From Sporosarcina sp. (GTDB lineage: Bacteria; Bacillota; Bacilli; Bacillales_A; Planococcaceae): a stretch of 41,508 bases of DNA. Below the pieces are notes generated by a model, which worked only from the letters and a program-made list of their open reading frames with translations, ran no database searches and was not told the DNA's origin. Below, in pieces: positions 16,424-25,481 of the stretch. The stretch is from assembly GCA_026169375.1 (NCBI GenBank), contig JAPFCR010000045.1, positions 1 through 41,508 on the forward strand, in the 5' to 3' direction. Each line of letters opens with the position of its first letter. Within the stretch, counting starts at the first letter, position 1. Both the position numbers and the translations under genes were made by a program.

Positions 16424-17455
16424 ATGAAACTCTTACTTGCAAGGCTGGCGTTTTCTAAAGATGGTCGCAATTTATTATGGGTGATTTTAGTTCCTGTTTT
16501 CCTGCTCATTCTCGTTGTTGTTCTGCTGTTTTCTGAACAATCGTCGAAACCACCAGGAAGTTATACAGTCGGTCCTCAGTTGTCATCGGCAGTGCTACAG
16601 TACGAAGGTGCTGTTCAGGAAGCCCTTTCTGAGTATGGTTTAGAAGAACATACAGCCCTCGTTCTTGCAATTATGATGCAGGAAAGTGGAGGTACAGCTT
16701 CAATGGATATTATGCAATCGAGCGAGTCGATTGGTTTAGCCCCGAATACGATTACTGATCCGATGTATTCGATTGAAGTAGGTGTAGCTCATTTCAATAA
16801 AGTGCTAGAGAAGATGCAAGAAAGTGATGTGGATTTAGATACAGCCATTCAAAGCTACAATTACGGATCAGGTTATATTAACTTTGTTTCAAAGAACGGT
16901 GGGAAACATTCAGAAGAATTGGCCCATGCATTTTCAAAGCAAGAAGCGACTAAGCTTGGATGGGCAAGCTACGGAGATCCATCTTATGTGGCACATGTGA
17001 AGCGTTATGTAGGAACGATGCGTGACGGACAGGTCATTGAAGTAGCGAATGCTTCAGAAGAATTTCAAGTCGTCTATGAAACGATGCTGCAATTTGACGG
17101 TTACCCCTATACGTTTGGTGGCATGAATCCTAAAACATCCTTTGATTGTTCGGGTTTAATGATGTGGGCTTTCCGAGAGATAGGTGTCAATTTACCCCGT
17201 ACAGCACAGGAGCAATACAATGCATCGAAAAAAATAACAGCTGATGAATTGCAACCAGGGGATTTTATCTTTTTTACAGGAACGTATAACGCAGGCAGAC
17301 CGGTGACACATATCGGGATGTATGTCGGCGACGGCAAAATGTTTGATGCAAACGGTGGTGGTATCGGGTTTTCCAATGTAAACGATCGCTATTGGCAGGA
17401 GCATTTATATGGATATGGACGCATTGTCGATTTTGTAGGAGGTGAGGAAGGATGA
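16424..17455 (+). CDS. Bifunctional lysozyme / NlpC-P60 endopeptidase (TraG/TrsG/CwlT-type)
   Basis: A 343-residue cell-wall hydrolase that opens peptidoglycan for the secretion channel. One N-terminal membrane anchor (about 18-36) is followed by a lysozyme-like domain with the catalytic Glu87 in MMQESGG and SYNYGSG (144-150), then an NlpC/P60 domain (about 215-335) with the nucleophile Cys242 in FDCSGL and His296 in THIGMY. This order is the same as CwlT of Tn916 and TraG of pIP501. ATG 16424 starts 4 bases after the EssB-like gene, and the next gene overlaps its end by 4 bases. Confidence 0.93.
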   Translation: MKLLLARLAFSKDGRNLLWVILVPVFLLILVVVLLFSEQSSKPPGSYTVGPQLSSAVLQYEGAVQEALSEYGLEEHTALVLAIMMQESGGTASMDIMQSSESIGLAPNTITDPMYSIEVGVAHFNKVLEKMQESDVDLDTAIQSYNYGSGYINFVSKNGGKHSEELAHAFSKQEATKLGWASYGDPSYVAHVKRYVGTMRDGQVIEVANASEEFQVVYETMLQFDGYPYTFGGMNPKTSFDCSGLMMWAFREIGVNLPRTAQEQYNASKKITADELQPGDFIFFTGTYNAGRPVTHIGMYVGDGKMFDANGGGIGFSNVNDRYWQEHLYGYGRIVDFVGGEEG

Positions 17456-18006
17456 AGCAAGCAATTGTTATCAGCGTTCTTCTAGTAGCCGTGTTCATTC
17501 TAGCGGGTTCTGTATTTGTTTTATCAGGGGACAAATCAACACTGGAAAATACCGTTGGAGAAAAAGAGGAAAAGATTCAAGCGTTGAAAGGAAAAGTAGA
17601 TGAGTTATCGACTGTGACAGGCTTGCAAGTTACAGGAGAAGAAGTGCAATTTATTGAACAGGCATTTCACGTCTATTTGAACTACGATAACGAATCATAT
17701 GTCACGCGCTTTGAAGAGTTATCCAATTTGGTCAAAGTGGATGTGTTGAATAAATTAAAAGGAGCTTCCTCACTCGCCCCACCTGTTGTGGATATGAAAA
17801 ACGAACTGGAAAGTGTGCAAGTGTATGTGAATCCTTCTACGCCCCATACGTTTTTAGTGTACACAACGACCAATTACTTTTTAGATGATGCCCTAGTGAA
17901 TCATGGCAGTCAATTGTATGAAGTATTGGTGTTACAGAATCATGGGGAATTTTTAATAGGGGATATCACGGTGATTGGCAATATGACCGAGGTGGACGGT
18001 GTATGA
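17452..18006 (+). CDS. VirB8-like/TrsH-type single-pass membrane protein
   Basis: A 184-residue protein with an N-terminal membrane helix (about 4-25), a short coiled coil (about 28-52) and an extracytoplasmic domain of about 125 residues with alternating helix and strand (HTFLVYTTTNYF near 130-141). Helix, coiled coil and NTF2-like domain is the layout of Gram-positive VirB8-like proteins (TcpC, TraM/TraH types). I base this on architecture and position, not on a motif. Overlaps of 4 bases with both neighbours show tight co-translation. Confidence 0.65.
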   Translation: MKQAIVISVLLVAVFILAGSVFVLSGDKSTLENTVGEKEEKIQALKGKVDELSTVTGLQVTGEEVQFIEQAFHVYLNYDNESYVTRFEELSNLVKVDVLNKLKGASSLAPPVVDMKNELESVQVYVNPSTPHTFLVYTTTNYFLDDALVNHGSQLYEVLVLQNHGEFLIGDITVIGNMTEVDGV

Positions 18007-18419
18007 AAAAGATAATGTGGTTTGGTATTAGCTTTCTTGTATTTGAAATCTTCATCGTTCTATTCATTGATCTGATTTTGTTAGTGAGTGAATTGAAGCT
18101 TAGTTTAACGACAAGCGCAATGTTTGGGAGTTTACAAGATGTTTTTCTCAATCCAATTCAAACAATCAAAGGCTATGTTACGAGTCAGAATCCGTTGTTT
18201 ATTATTTTAACCGTGCTCAACTTGTTTTATAGTGCGTTTATTCAGCTCAAGCGTAAGACCAAAAAGGATGGTTGGGCAATTCATGAGAAAAATGCCTATC
18301 ATGGTTCAGCTCGCTGGGCGAAAGAAAAGGAGATTTTGGATGGTAATTTTATCGCCAAGTCTGAACAAGAGGTCCGTGAGGTGTTTTTTCAGTCACTAGA
18401 AGGACGTGATCTAAAATGA
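18003..18419 (+). CDS. Membrane-anchor subunit of a two-part coupling protein
   Basis: A 138-residue protein with two membrane helices (about 4-28 and 62-80) and a cytoplasmic tail holding HEKNAYHGSARWAKEKEIL (about 94-112). The GSARWA element normally precedes the ATPase core of single-chain VirD4/TraG proteins. It therefore appears to be the N-terminal part of a coupling protein whose ATPase is the next gene, with a 4-base overlap. A split coupling protein is known in pIP501 (TraI plus TraJ), which supports a natural split rather than a frameshift. Confidence 0.75.
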   Translation: MKKIMWFGISFLVFEIFIVLFIDLILLVSELKLSLTTSAMFGSLQDVFLNPIQTIKGYVTSQNPLFIILTVLNLFYSAFIQLKRKTKKDGWAIHEKNAYHGSARWAKEKEILDGNFIAKSEQEVREVFFQSLEGRDLK

Positions 18420-19948
18420 ATGGAACCATTTTGGGGATTTTTAATAAGAAAATTTTAATTCAGCCAAATGAATCGAAACCGAACCGAAATATTATGGTTG
18501 TCGGTGGTCCAGGGAGCTATAAAACCCAATCCTTTGTCATTACGAATGTTTTGTATGAAACAGAAAATAGTATCGTCATTACGGACCCGAAAGCCGAAGT
18601 GTATGAGAAAACGGCAGCAATTAAAAGAGCACAGGGTTATGAACTCCACGTTATTAATTTTATGAACATGGAGGCGAGTGATCGCCATAATCCACTTGAT
18701 TATGTACGCAAGGAAACACAGGCAACGACGGTCGCAACAAAGATGGTTGATAGTGCGAATAAGGATGGTAAACGTGATGTTTGGTACTACTCACAACGTG
18801 CGCTGTTAAAAGCGTTAATTTTATATGCCATTCATGAATTAGAGCCGAAGCATCGTAATATGAGAGGACTGTTAGAGTTTTTGCAAACGTTCGGCACGGA
18901 AGAAGGAGAGGGAGAAAGCGAGTTAGATAAGCAGTTTCTCCAGTTAGATTTTAAGCATCCTGCAAGACGCGCTTATGAACTTGGTTACAAGAAAGCGAAG
19001 CAGGAAATGCAGGGGAGTATCATCGTATCTCTTTTGACGACGATTGCTGATTATATTGATAGTGAAGTTGCAGAGTTTACGAGTTTTAGTGATTTTCATT
19101 TAACGGATATTGGTCATAAGAAAATTATGTTGTATGTGATCATCCCGTTAATGGACCAGTCATGGCAAAGCTTGGTGAATTTGTTTTTTAGCCAGTTATT
19201 TAATGAGCTGTACGAATTTGCGGCAGATCATCATGCAAAGCTACCGAGAAATGTGAATTTCATTTTAGATGAGTTTGTGAATCTTGGGAAATTCGATAAT
19301 TACGAGGAGTTTTTAGCAACATGTCGTGGTTATGGCATTAGTGTTGCAACTATTATCCAAACGATTTCACAGCTGCAAGATCGCTATGGGGATAAGAAAG
19401 CAGAATCTATTTTAGGGAATTGTGGCGTCAAAATTTGTTTAAATGCAGCGAACCGAACAACAGCGACCTACTTTAAAGATTTACTTGATAAAACAACCGT
19501 AAAAGTGGATACCGAATCGGAATCTAAGCAGTATGGTAAGGAAAATCGGACGAGTAGCATGAGTGAAAATGAAGGCTTTGTAGCGCGTGATTTAATGACA
19601 GCAGGAGAGCTTATGCAAATGCCAGCCGATACAGGCATCATTTTATTTCAGCACAAGCCTCCCATTAAAATGAAGAAAGCTTTTCAATTTCAACTGTTTC
19701 CTGGTGTGACAGAGCGATATGAAGTAAAGCATGCGGATTATCGTTCCACTCCGTCTGCAGAACAGTTGCAGAAATTAGAGCAGGCACAACAGCAATTTGA
19801 AAAGGAAATGACTGAAAAAGCACAAGTGAAACAGACCGAACAAGAGGAGTTAGAAAAAGAGTTTTTTGGCTTTGAAGTTGTGGAGCAGGAAGTTACTTTT
19901 GAAAGTGCTATGGAGGAGCTGAAAGGCAGTATGGAGTTCGACAAATAG
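18416..19948 (+). CDS. VirD4-type coupling ATPase (TraJ/TrsK-like)
   Basis: A 510-residue ATPase linking the relaxase-DNA complex to the channel. Walker A is the unusual GGPGSYKTQ (30-38), with Tyr where Gly is common. Walker B is FILDEFVNLGKF (about 282-293). SVATIIQTISQLQDRYG (about 311-327) and FKDLLDKTTV are typical VirD4/TraG segments. The protein has no membrane helices of its own; the preceding gene supplies them. The C-terminal 60 residues are acidic and Gln/Glu-rich and could contact the relaxosome. Confidence 0.93.
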   Translation: MNGTILGIFNKKILIQPNESKPNRNIMVVGGPGSYKTQSFVITNVLYETENSIVITDPKAEVYEKTAAIKRAQGYELHVINFMNMEASDRHNPLDYVRKETQATTVATKMVDSANKDGKRDVWYYSQRALLKALILYAIHELEPKHRNMRGLLEFLQTFGTEEGEGESELDKQFLQLDFKHPARRAYELGYKKAKQEMQGSIIVSLLTTIADYIDSEVAEFTSFSDFHLTDIGHKKIMLYVIIPLMDQSWQSLVNLFFSQLFNELYEFAADHHAKLPRNVNFILDEFVNLGKFDNYEEFLATCRGYGISVATIIQTISQLQDRYGDKKAESILGNCGVKICLNAANRTTATYFKDLLDKTTVKVDTESESKQYGKENRTSSMSENEGFVARDLMTAGELMQMPADTGIILFQHKPPIKMKKAFQFQLFPGVTERYEVKHADYRSTPSAEQLQKLEQAQQQFEKEMTEKAQVKQTEQEELEKEFFGFEVVEQEVTFESAMEELKGSMEFDK

Positions 19949-19987
19949 TAGGTACGCATAGAGCTTCATTAGAAGGAGGTTTGCCAG

Positions 19988-20824
19988 TTGTTTTCTGTAA
20001 AAGATAAAGTGATGGAGATGATAGATGATTGGTTGAATGACATGTTAACAGCTGTTTTTAAGTTTTTAGCCGAGGTGTTGTTTAATCACGAGGCCTTGAG
20101 TGGCTTATTTTTAGACGTATACAGCGTATTCGCTGTTTTCGGTGGCGTGTTGCTCGTGGCAATTGTGCTGTTTCGTATACTAAATGCCATGCTCAATGAA
20201 GCAACGAATCATGAAGGCAATATTTCAGAAATTATAATGAGCTCGATCAAGGCGAGTGCCATGGTGTTTTTATTACCGGTCATTTTATATTTCGTCGTGA
20301 AAGAAATTTTGTATCCATTGATGGAGTATATGTTTGTTGAAATAGCCGGTAGTTCTTCGGATATTATTACGGACTCCATCGCTTCAACAATGGTCGTGGA
20401 TATATTCGGAACAGGAACTATGGCTGCAACATTATTGCTTCTGTTTTTAATTGTCGTCTTTGTCATATTCACGTTTAAAATTTGCGTCTATCATGTTGAT
20501 TTGATTATTTTGGAGATTTTTAGCGTCTTTGCAGCGATTACTATTGCTACAGAGAATTATGACTTTAGCGAAGTCTGGTGGCGAGAGTTTTTAAGTCAGA
20601 TTGTGAGTATCGTGACACAAGTGTTGTTAATGGCAGCGCTCGTACAATTACTTGCTAATTTCAATAGCTGGTATGATTTCATGCTCATTATCGGTTGTGG
20701 TGTGTTAATTATTCGTGGACCGAGCGTACTGCGTTCAATGTGGTATTCCAGTGGTGGCGCAAAAGGTGGTATTTCGCTCGGAAAATCGGCGACACGAGTC
20801 TCGATGATGAGGCTTCTAAAATAG
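19988..20824 (+). CDS. VirB6/TrbL-like polytopic conjugation protein
   Basis: A 278-residue membrane protein with about six hydrophobic segments (near 45-70, 85-105, 135-160, 170-190, 210-230 and 235-250). The C-terminus is cytoplasmic-looking and Gly/Ser-rich. This fits the VirB6/TrbL group (TraL/TrsL position) that forms part of the inner-membrane channel. The start is TTG 19988, 8 bases after a perfect AAGGAGG. It is separated from the coupling ATPase by 39 bases and is followed by the lipoprotein gene. Confidence 0.8.
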   Translation: MFSVKDKVMEMIDDWLNDMLTAVFKFLAEVLFNHEALSGLFLDVYSVFAVFGGVLLVAIVLFRILNAMLNEATNHEGNISEIIMSSIKASAMVFLLPVILYFVVKEILYPLMEYMFVEIAGSSSDIITDSIASTMVVDIFGTGTMAATLLLLFLIVVFVIFTFKICVYHVDLIILEIFSVFAAITIATENYDFSEVWWREFLSQIVSIVTQVLLMAALVQLLANFNSWYDFMLIIGCGVLIIRGPSVLRSMWYSSGGAKGGISLGKSATRVSMMRLLK

Positions 20825-20840
20825 ATGGGAGGCTATTCTT

Positions 20841-21197
20841 ATGAAAAAGGCTCAAATTTCACTACTTACGGTACTCGTGCTCATGTTGTTAGCAGCTTGT
20901 GGGGATGGTAAAGGAGATTTGGTTGGTAAGTGGACAGGGACAGAGTCAGTGGGTGGTGGAGGAACGGTTACATTCAATGATAATGATACGGTGCTCATAG
21001 AAATGGGCATGTTCAATAATTCTTTTGAATGGACGATAGAGGATAAAGTTTTAAATCTTTATACTACAAAAGATGGTGAACAGAAACTTTCCTATCAATA
21101 TGAGATTGAACAGGAATCAAAGGATAATGTGACGTTGTACGAATTGGATGAAGAGGAAAAACGGATAGAGGGAGCTACTATAAAATTAAGTAGATGA
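20841..21197 (+). CDS. Small lipoprotein
   Basis: A 118-residue protein with a lipoprotein signal: MKK, a hydrophobic stretch and the lipobox LLAAC (Cys20). The mature part is predicted beta-rich, beginning LVGKWTGTE, the opening of small lipocalin-like DUF5640-type domains. It would sit on the outer face of the membrane. ATG 20841 follows GGGAGG. Its place at the end of the transfer gene block suggests surface or entry exclusion, but nothing in the sequence proves that. Confidence 0.75.
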   Translation: MKKAQISLLTVLVLMLLAACGDGKGDLVGKWTGTESVGGGGTVTFNDNDTVLIEMGMFNNSFEWTIEDKVLNLYTTKDGEQKLSYQYEIEQESKDNVTLYELDEEEKRIEGATIKLSR

Positions 21198-21210
21198 ATA
21201 AAATATATAC

Positions 21211-21242
21211 TTATCAAAAGTAGAAATTTCTACCTTTGATAA
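21211..21242. promoter_or_regulatory. 32-base palindrome before the 59-residue gene
   Basis: TTATCAAAAGTAGAAA is followed by its complement with one mismatched pair. This is the longest copy of the AGTAGAAATTTCTACT element. It ends 7 bases before the AAGGAG ribosome site of the next gene and marks a boundary between the secretion genes and the ArdC unit. Confidence 0.75.
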
Positions 21243-21261
21243 TAAGAAAGGAGTTAAGAAG

Positions 21262-21441
21262 ATGTATCTACGTGAAGAAGTAGAATTCAGTGATAAGCCT
21301 ATTTATCGGGATAAGCGTGATTTATTAACGATTGTAGAAGTCCCTGATCTATTGCAGTACGATATTGTTGCTTATTTAGAAGTGCCGTTTGAAGGAGAAC
21401 TGAGATACGTTCCGTTATTTCAAAAGCGAGGTGAGGCGTAA
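21262..21441 (+). CDS. 59-residue conserved-looking hypothetical protein
   Basis: An acidic 59-residue protein beginning MYLREEVEFSDKPIYRDKRD. It has a good AAAGGAG ribosome site and overlaps the next start codon by one base (TAATG), a sign of translational coupling to the ArdC-like gene. The pattern of alternating hydrophobic residues (LLTIVEVP, DIVAYLEVPF) suggests a small beta-rich fold. Function unknown. It may be a partner of the antirestriction protein. Confidence 0.7.
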   Translation: MYLREEVEFSDKPIYRDKRDLLTIVEVPDLLQYDIVAYLEVPFEGELRYVPLFQKRGEA

Positions 21442-22955
21442 TGCCTTTACAGCCGAATAAATACGAAGAACGCACAAAAAAATTAACAGCTAGATTAGAA
21501 GAACAACTGACCCAATTTGCTAATCAAGGGGATTTCAAACGTTATTTGCATTTCATGGCGAGTATGCGTCAGTACTCGATTGATAACCAAATTTTAATTT
21601 TTATGCAAGATCCGAAGGCTACGTATGTCGCAGGTTTTCAAGCTTGGAAAAAGCATCAACGCTTTGTGCAAAAAGGAGAAAAAGGGATTCAAATTCGTGC
21701 GCCCATTTTTGAACAACGTCCTGTTTTAGATCCCGTGACAAATCAGCCTGCATATGATGAGAATGGCAAACCGAAAACGGATAATGTGTTGGCACGTTAT
21801 AAGTGGGTAACTGTGTTTGATATTGCACAAACAGAAGGAGAGCCACTTAAAGTAACGAGAGATTTTGTCAATGACCGTTTTCAAACAGATGAAGATGCGA
21901 CAGCCTTGTATGAGAATATGAAAAATTACTTAACCCAATATAAACAGTTAAATGTGGCAGAAAAGGCATATTCGATTCAGGAAAAAGGGCGTGGCTATTA
22001 TGTGCCTTCAACAAATGAAATCGTCGTTAATGCAACGGAGAATAGTCCCGTTGCAAAGTTAAGAACGCTCATTCACGAATTTGCGCATGCACAGTTGCAT
22101 GGTCGAGAAGGACATTTTACGGAGGTAAGTCGCGCCCATAAAGAAACACAAGCAGAATCAGTCGCATGTGCAACGATGGCTTACTTAGGCTTCGATACAA
22201 GCCATTATTCGTTAGGCTATATCGCGACGTGGGCAAAGGATACGGAACTGATGAAACAGGCATTAACAGAGATTCGGACAACACTTGAAAAAACATTAGC
22301 CATGATTGATATCATCTTGCATCCCCAACTGTATGAGCAACTGGAACAAGTCGTGCAGCAGCCAGCACAATATCAGCCAGTCGTAGGCGCTGAGCAGTTG
22401 GCCAAGCATTTACCAGCGTTCCAGTACACCCAAAATCCAGTTGTAGCAGTAGAAGTGTTCGATGCACGATATAATGGCTTTGAAATTGCTAAATACTATC
22501 GTCAACCGAAACAGTTAATGGACGAAAGGGGCGAAGCTATTACAGAGAAAATGTTGAACGGCAAAGAAATTATTTTGATGAATGTTATCGATCGGCATCC
22601 TGCGATAGCTGAAATGTACAAGAGTTTCTCTGAGCAATTTGCTCTTCGGGAAGTGCAAGGACCGAAGCTAGTTATTGAGTTGTATCACAAGCAAACGGAT
22701 ACTCCGATTATCGATTATCAAGAAGTGAAAGAGGCGAAGAGGTCTTTTATTTATGCAGCAAAAGATGAAAACCAGATGGTAAGAGGTTATGTTGACGAAA
22801 ATCCGGAATTGCAACAGTTTAAGTCGGTGCTGGACAGAGAACAGGGGAGGATTGAAAAAATTCAAGGAACTGAAAAGAAAAAGTATGTCAAAGAAACATT
22901 GGAGCAAAAGAATGAACATAATATACAAAGAAACTTTACGGTATCTACGGAATAA
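21441..22955 (+). CDS. ArdC-family antirestriction protein
   Basis: A 504-residue protein. The N-terminal part (about 1-130, with FKRYLHFMASMRQYSIDNQI) is the ssDNA-binding ArdC_N-type domain. It is followed by a zincin-like metallopeptidase with LIHEFAHAQLH (about 213-223) and the downstream KETQAESVA that supplies the third ligand. ArdC proteins bind incoming single strands and protect them from host restriction. The C-terminal 200 residues form an additional domain of the kind seen in large polyvalent plasmid proteins. It is the last gene of the transfer block, followed by a hairpin at 22970. Its presence fits a plasmid that must survive entry into restricting hosts. Confidence 0.87.
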   Translation: MPLQPNKYEERTKKLTARLEEQLTQFANQGDFKRYLHFMASMRQYSIDNQILIFMQDPKATYVAGFQAWKKHQRFVQKGEKGIQIRAPIFEQRPVLDPVTNQPAYDENGKPKTDNVLARYKWVTVFDIAQTEGEPLKVTRDFVNDRFQTDEDATALYENMKNYLTQYKQLNVAEKAYSIQEKGRGYYVPSTNEIVVNATENSPVAKLRTLIHEFAHAQLHGREGHFTEVSRAHKETQAESVACATMAYLGFDTSHYSLGYIATWAKDTELMKQALTEIRTTLEKTLAMIDIILHPQLYEQLEQVVQQPAQYQPVVGAEQLAKHLPAFQYTQNPVVAVEVFDARYNGFEIAKYYRQPKQLMDERGEAITEKMLNGKEIILMNVIDRHPAIAEMYKSFSEQFALREVQGPKLVIELYHKQTDTPIIDYQEVKEAKRSFIYAAKDENQMVRGYVDENPELQQFKSVLDREQGRIEKIQGTEKKKYVKETLEQKNEHNIQRNFTVSTE

Positions 22956-22969
22956 AAGTGTATTTAAAT

Positions 22970-23004
22970 AGCCTTCTACCAGTGAAATTTACGGATAGAA
23001 GGCT
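22970..23004. terminator. Hairpin between convergent ArdC and the SIR2-system operon
   Basis: Perfect 9-base arms AGCCTTCTA and TAGAAGGCT with a 17-base loop, between two convergent units. There is no strong T-run on either strand, so termination may be partial. Confidence 0.5.
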
Positions 23005-23022
23005 TGAATTTCCGAAAGTCCG

Positions 23023-24984
23023 TTATAAAAAATCAGTAAATTCATTAGCTTTTAAGTCAATGAGCCCTTTTTCTCCACTTAAAAATGTATATTTCACATA
23101 TGAATGAAATTTTTCTGGAGGCGTATTCTCCACAAGTATAATTTGATGGTTAGAACTTAGTTCAATTAAAATTTTATAAAATTCTTCATACACTTCAGGG
23201 TCATTTATTAAATCTTCTTTTTTATTAATATCTAAATCCACATTCTCTCGCTGAATTTCTGACGAATCACTTATATGTTTTGAATCTTTTCTTAGAGTAC
23301 CTACATATTTACTGATGGAATCTAATAAGAGAATACCAGGATGCCCTGGAGCATAGCCTTTGTCCTTGCTTTTTAAAATTGCGGCTAAATATGAAAGTTG
23401 CATACACTCCAATAGTCCACCACTTTCATGTGCATAGACATTAGAGCCGGCATAGAAAGGGATATAGTTTTCTTGGTGAATAAATGTATCATCTTTAATA
23501 GGGTATTTGAATCTTCTCATAAAACCTTTATATTCGCTATCTAAAAAGCTGAAGATATTTTCTTGTGTTTCTTTACTAACTTTCAGTTCTTTTAATTCTT
23601 TTTCTAATCGTTTAACCTTGGAATTTAATGTCTCTATATTTGCATTTTTCTCGTCTATTTTTCGATGGATCCTCATGCTTTCCTTAACGCTTTCAAGTTC
23701 TTTTGTCATTTGGTTCACTAAAGTATTTATGCTATTCAATTCAGAGAGGAAAGGTACATCGGTTTCCTTGGCAAATTCACTCATTGCATTTTTTAGTATT
23801 TTTTCCTTTTTATTTAATCGTAAAATATTCATATCTAGTTCTTCAATTTTTTTCATATCTTTAGTAATTAAAATGGATACCAGTTTTATTTTGGATTGTA
23901 AATCTTTTTTTATTTTTAATAAGGTTTTCTCTGGATTTTGCTTTGAATGTAATTCTGTATCGGAACTAGTCACAACAGTTGAATTACATAGAGGGCATTC
24001 TAAGTTTTGATTTGGAATGGTCAACTTATAATTTACTTCTAAAGTTGCATCTAATTCAATGATTTCAGATTCATATTCTTCTATCAGAATCAACTTCGAG
24101 TTAGTTGACACTTCAAGTTTTCGTTTTTCTTTTCTATAATTTGATATTGTATTTGCCAATTCCTCTAACTCCGATTTTAAGCCTATGTACATCTTGTTTT
24201 CGTTATCTTTGTTTGATTTGCTACTGTTTACAATAACATCCTTCGATTTTTTCTGCGTAGTTATGTCAACGTTTAAAGATTTCGCTCGAGAAGTTAAATT
24301 ATTGAAATCTTCTGCGCTTTTATCTTTTAGATAGGCAGATAACCCTGAAATCACTTTCTGCTCATCGACTAGAGTATTTTGTGTTTCGACTATATCTTCC
24401 TTTAATGAAGCCGTGTCTTTTTCAACTAAATTAAACATTAATTTAAAGGCATGCGGATTTTTATTTTTTTTGAAGGTGCTTTTATTATCTAAGAAATCAT
24501 GCGTTCCTAATGCGTGTTGATTAACATACACAAATCGAAATAGGTCTCGGAAAGATACTACTTCAAGGGTTTTTTGAGTACTACGATTTTTATGTTTAAT
24601 AATTTTGTATTCATTGATATTCAGTTCAGTCATTAAAAATTTCATAGCTTCATTTAGAGCAAGTACTTTAGGTGTATAGCCATCTATTTCGTCAAAGCGA
24701 CAGAAATAGATATTAATATTACTTACATTTTTCTTTAGAGATCTATTAAAAGTAAAAAGGTTTCCATTAATTTCAAATTCAAGGAATATATCATCACAAT
24801 GCACACTCAGTTCTTTTTGAACTTTTAAATCAATTTTTGAACTTTTCCCCAAGCTATAATCTATTAGGCTAAGAACTAACGATTTACCTGATGTTTTTTC
24901 CCCACTAATAATAGTAAACCCTTCATTGAAAGTAATAGTCCTCCTATAATTAACGCCTTGAACAATTAGTTTTTTTAAAATCAT
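23023..24984 (-). CDS. SMC/Rad50-like ABC ATPase of a three-component defence operon
   Basis: A 653-residue ABC-type ATPase split by a long coiled coil. Walker A is SGEKTSGKS (27-35). A zinc-hook CPLC lies at 330-333 in the middle of the coiled coil (about 190-480). The signature-like ESGG is at 520-523 and Walker B ILLLDS at 551-556, with Ser where Glu is usual. An H-loop region, QIILVENTPP, follows at 614-623. This is the ATPase of ABC-three-component (ABC-3C) conflict systems in architecture. It is the last gene of a minus-strand operon, 5 bases after the middle component. The ATPase probably senses DNA or a phage cue and releases the SIR2 effector. The exact ATPase family would need a profile search. 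Confidence 0.8.
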   Translation of the reverse strand: MILKKLIVQGVNYRRTITFNEGFTIISGEKTSGKSLVLSLIDYSLGKSSKIDLKVQKELSVHCDDIFLEFEINGNLFTFNRSLKKNVSNINIYFCRFDEIDGYTPKVLALNEAMKFLMTELNINEYKIIKHKNRSTQKTLEVVSFRDLFRFVYVNQHALGTHDFLDNKSTFKKNKNPHAFKLMFNLVEKDTASLKEDIVETQNTLVDEQKVISGLSAYLKDKSAEDFNNLTSRAKSLNVDITTQKKSKDVIVNSSKSNKDNENKMYIGLKSELEELANTISNYRKEKRKLEVSTNSKLILIEEYESEIIELDATLEVNYKLTIPNQNLECPLCNSTVVTSSDTELHSKQNPEKTLLKIKKDLQSKIKLVSILITKDMKKIEELDMNILRLNKKEKILKNAMSEFAKETDVPFLSELNSINTLVNQMTKELESVKESMRIHRKIDEKNANIETLNSKVKRLEKELKELKVSKETQENIFSFLDSEYKGFMRRFKYPIKDDTFIHQENYIPFYAGSNVYAHESGGLLECMQLSYLAAILKSKDKGYAPGHPGILLLDSISKYVGTLRKDSKHISDSSEIQRENVDLDINKKEDLINDPEVYEEFYKILIELSSNHQIILVENTPPEKFHSYVKYTFLSGEKGLIDLKANEFTDFL

Positions 24985-24989
24985 AGAAA

Positions 24990-25481
24990 TTATTCCCCTT
25001 CGGTTATTATTTTTAAATTACTTGCTGTAAATTTTACTGAATCAATTACTTCTACATAATTACTTGTTAGTTCTTTAAAAAAAGGAGAGTCTAGTTCCTC
25101 AATAATAGATTTGCCTTCAGGTGTTATTTTTAAAGTGATTTCATCAAGTTTTTTTGATAAATCGCCATTTAGAGTGGCGAATTTTAGGAATGAAATATCA
25201 AGAATGATTTTTTGAATTTTAGATTGGAATCTAAAATAAAGAGTGATTGACGGTTCGACTACAATGCCGGTTTCATCTGTGTTTTTTTCCAATACTATAC
25301 GTAAGTTAAAATTGACTAAACCATAATAGAATAAAAGCTCAGAAACTTTTATTTTCCGATTACTTTTTAATGAGAAAGCATAGAGTAGACATAAAAATTT
25401 CATTAAATCAAGCTTTTCATTATTGAATAAAAGCTCTATTGAAGGAGGAACTATAGAAACATTATTTACCGACTTATTCAT
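24990..25481 (-). CDS. Middle component of an ABC-3C-type system
   Basis: A 163-residue protein of the size and place of ABC-3C middle components, between effector and ATPase. The N-terminal part (KFLCLLYAFSLKSNRKIKVS, about 28-47, then ELLFYYGLVNF) looks like a helical winged-helix arrangement. The later LKITPEGKSIIEEL (about 116-129) is the 'thr-x-x-Gly' wing common in these proteins. It overlaps the SIR2 gene by 8 bases, which strongly implies co-expression. It has no catalytic motif and is thought to couple ATPase and effector. Confidence 0.7.
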   Translation of the reverse strand: MNKSVNNVSIVPPSIELLFNNEKLDLMKFLCLLYAFSLKSNRKIKVSELLFYYGLVNFNLRIVLEKNTDETGIVVEPSITLYFRFQSKIQKIILDISFLKFATLNGDLSKKLDEITLKITPEGKSIIEELDSPFFKELTSNYVEVIDSVKFTASNLKIITEGE

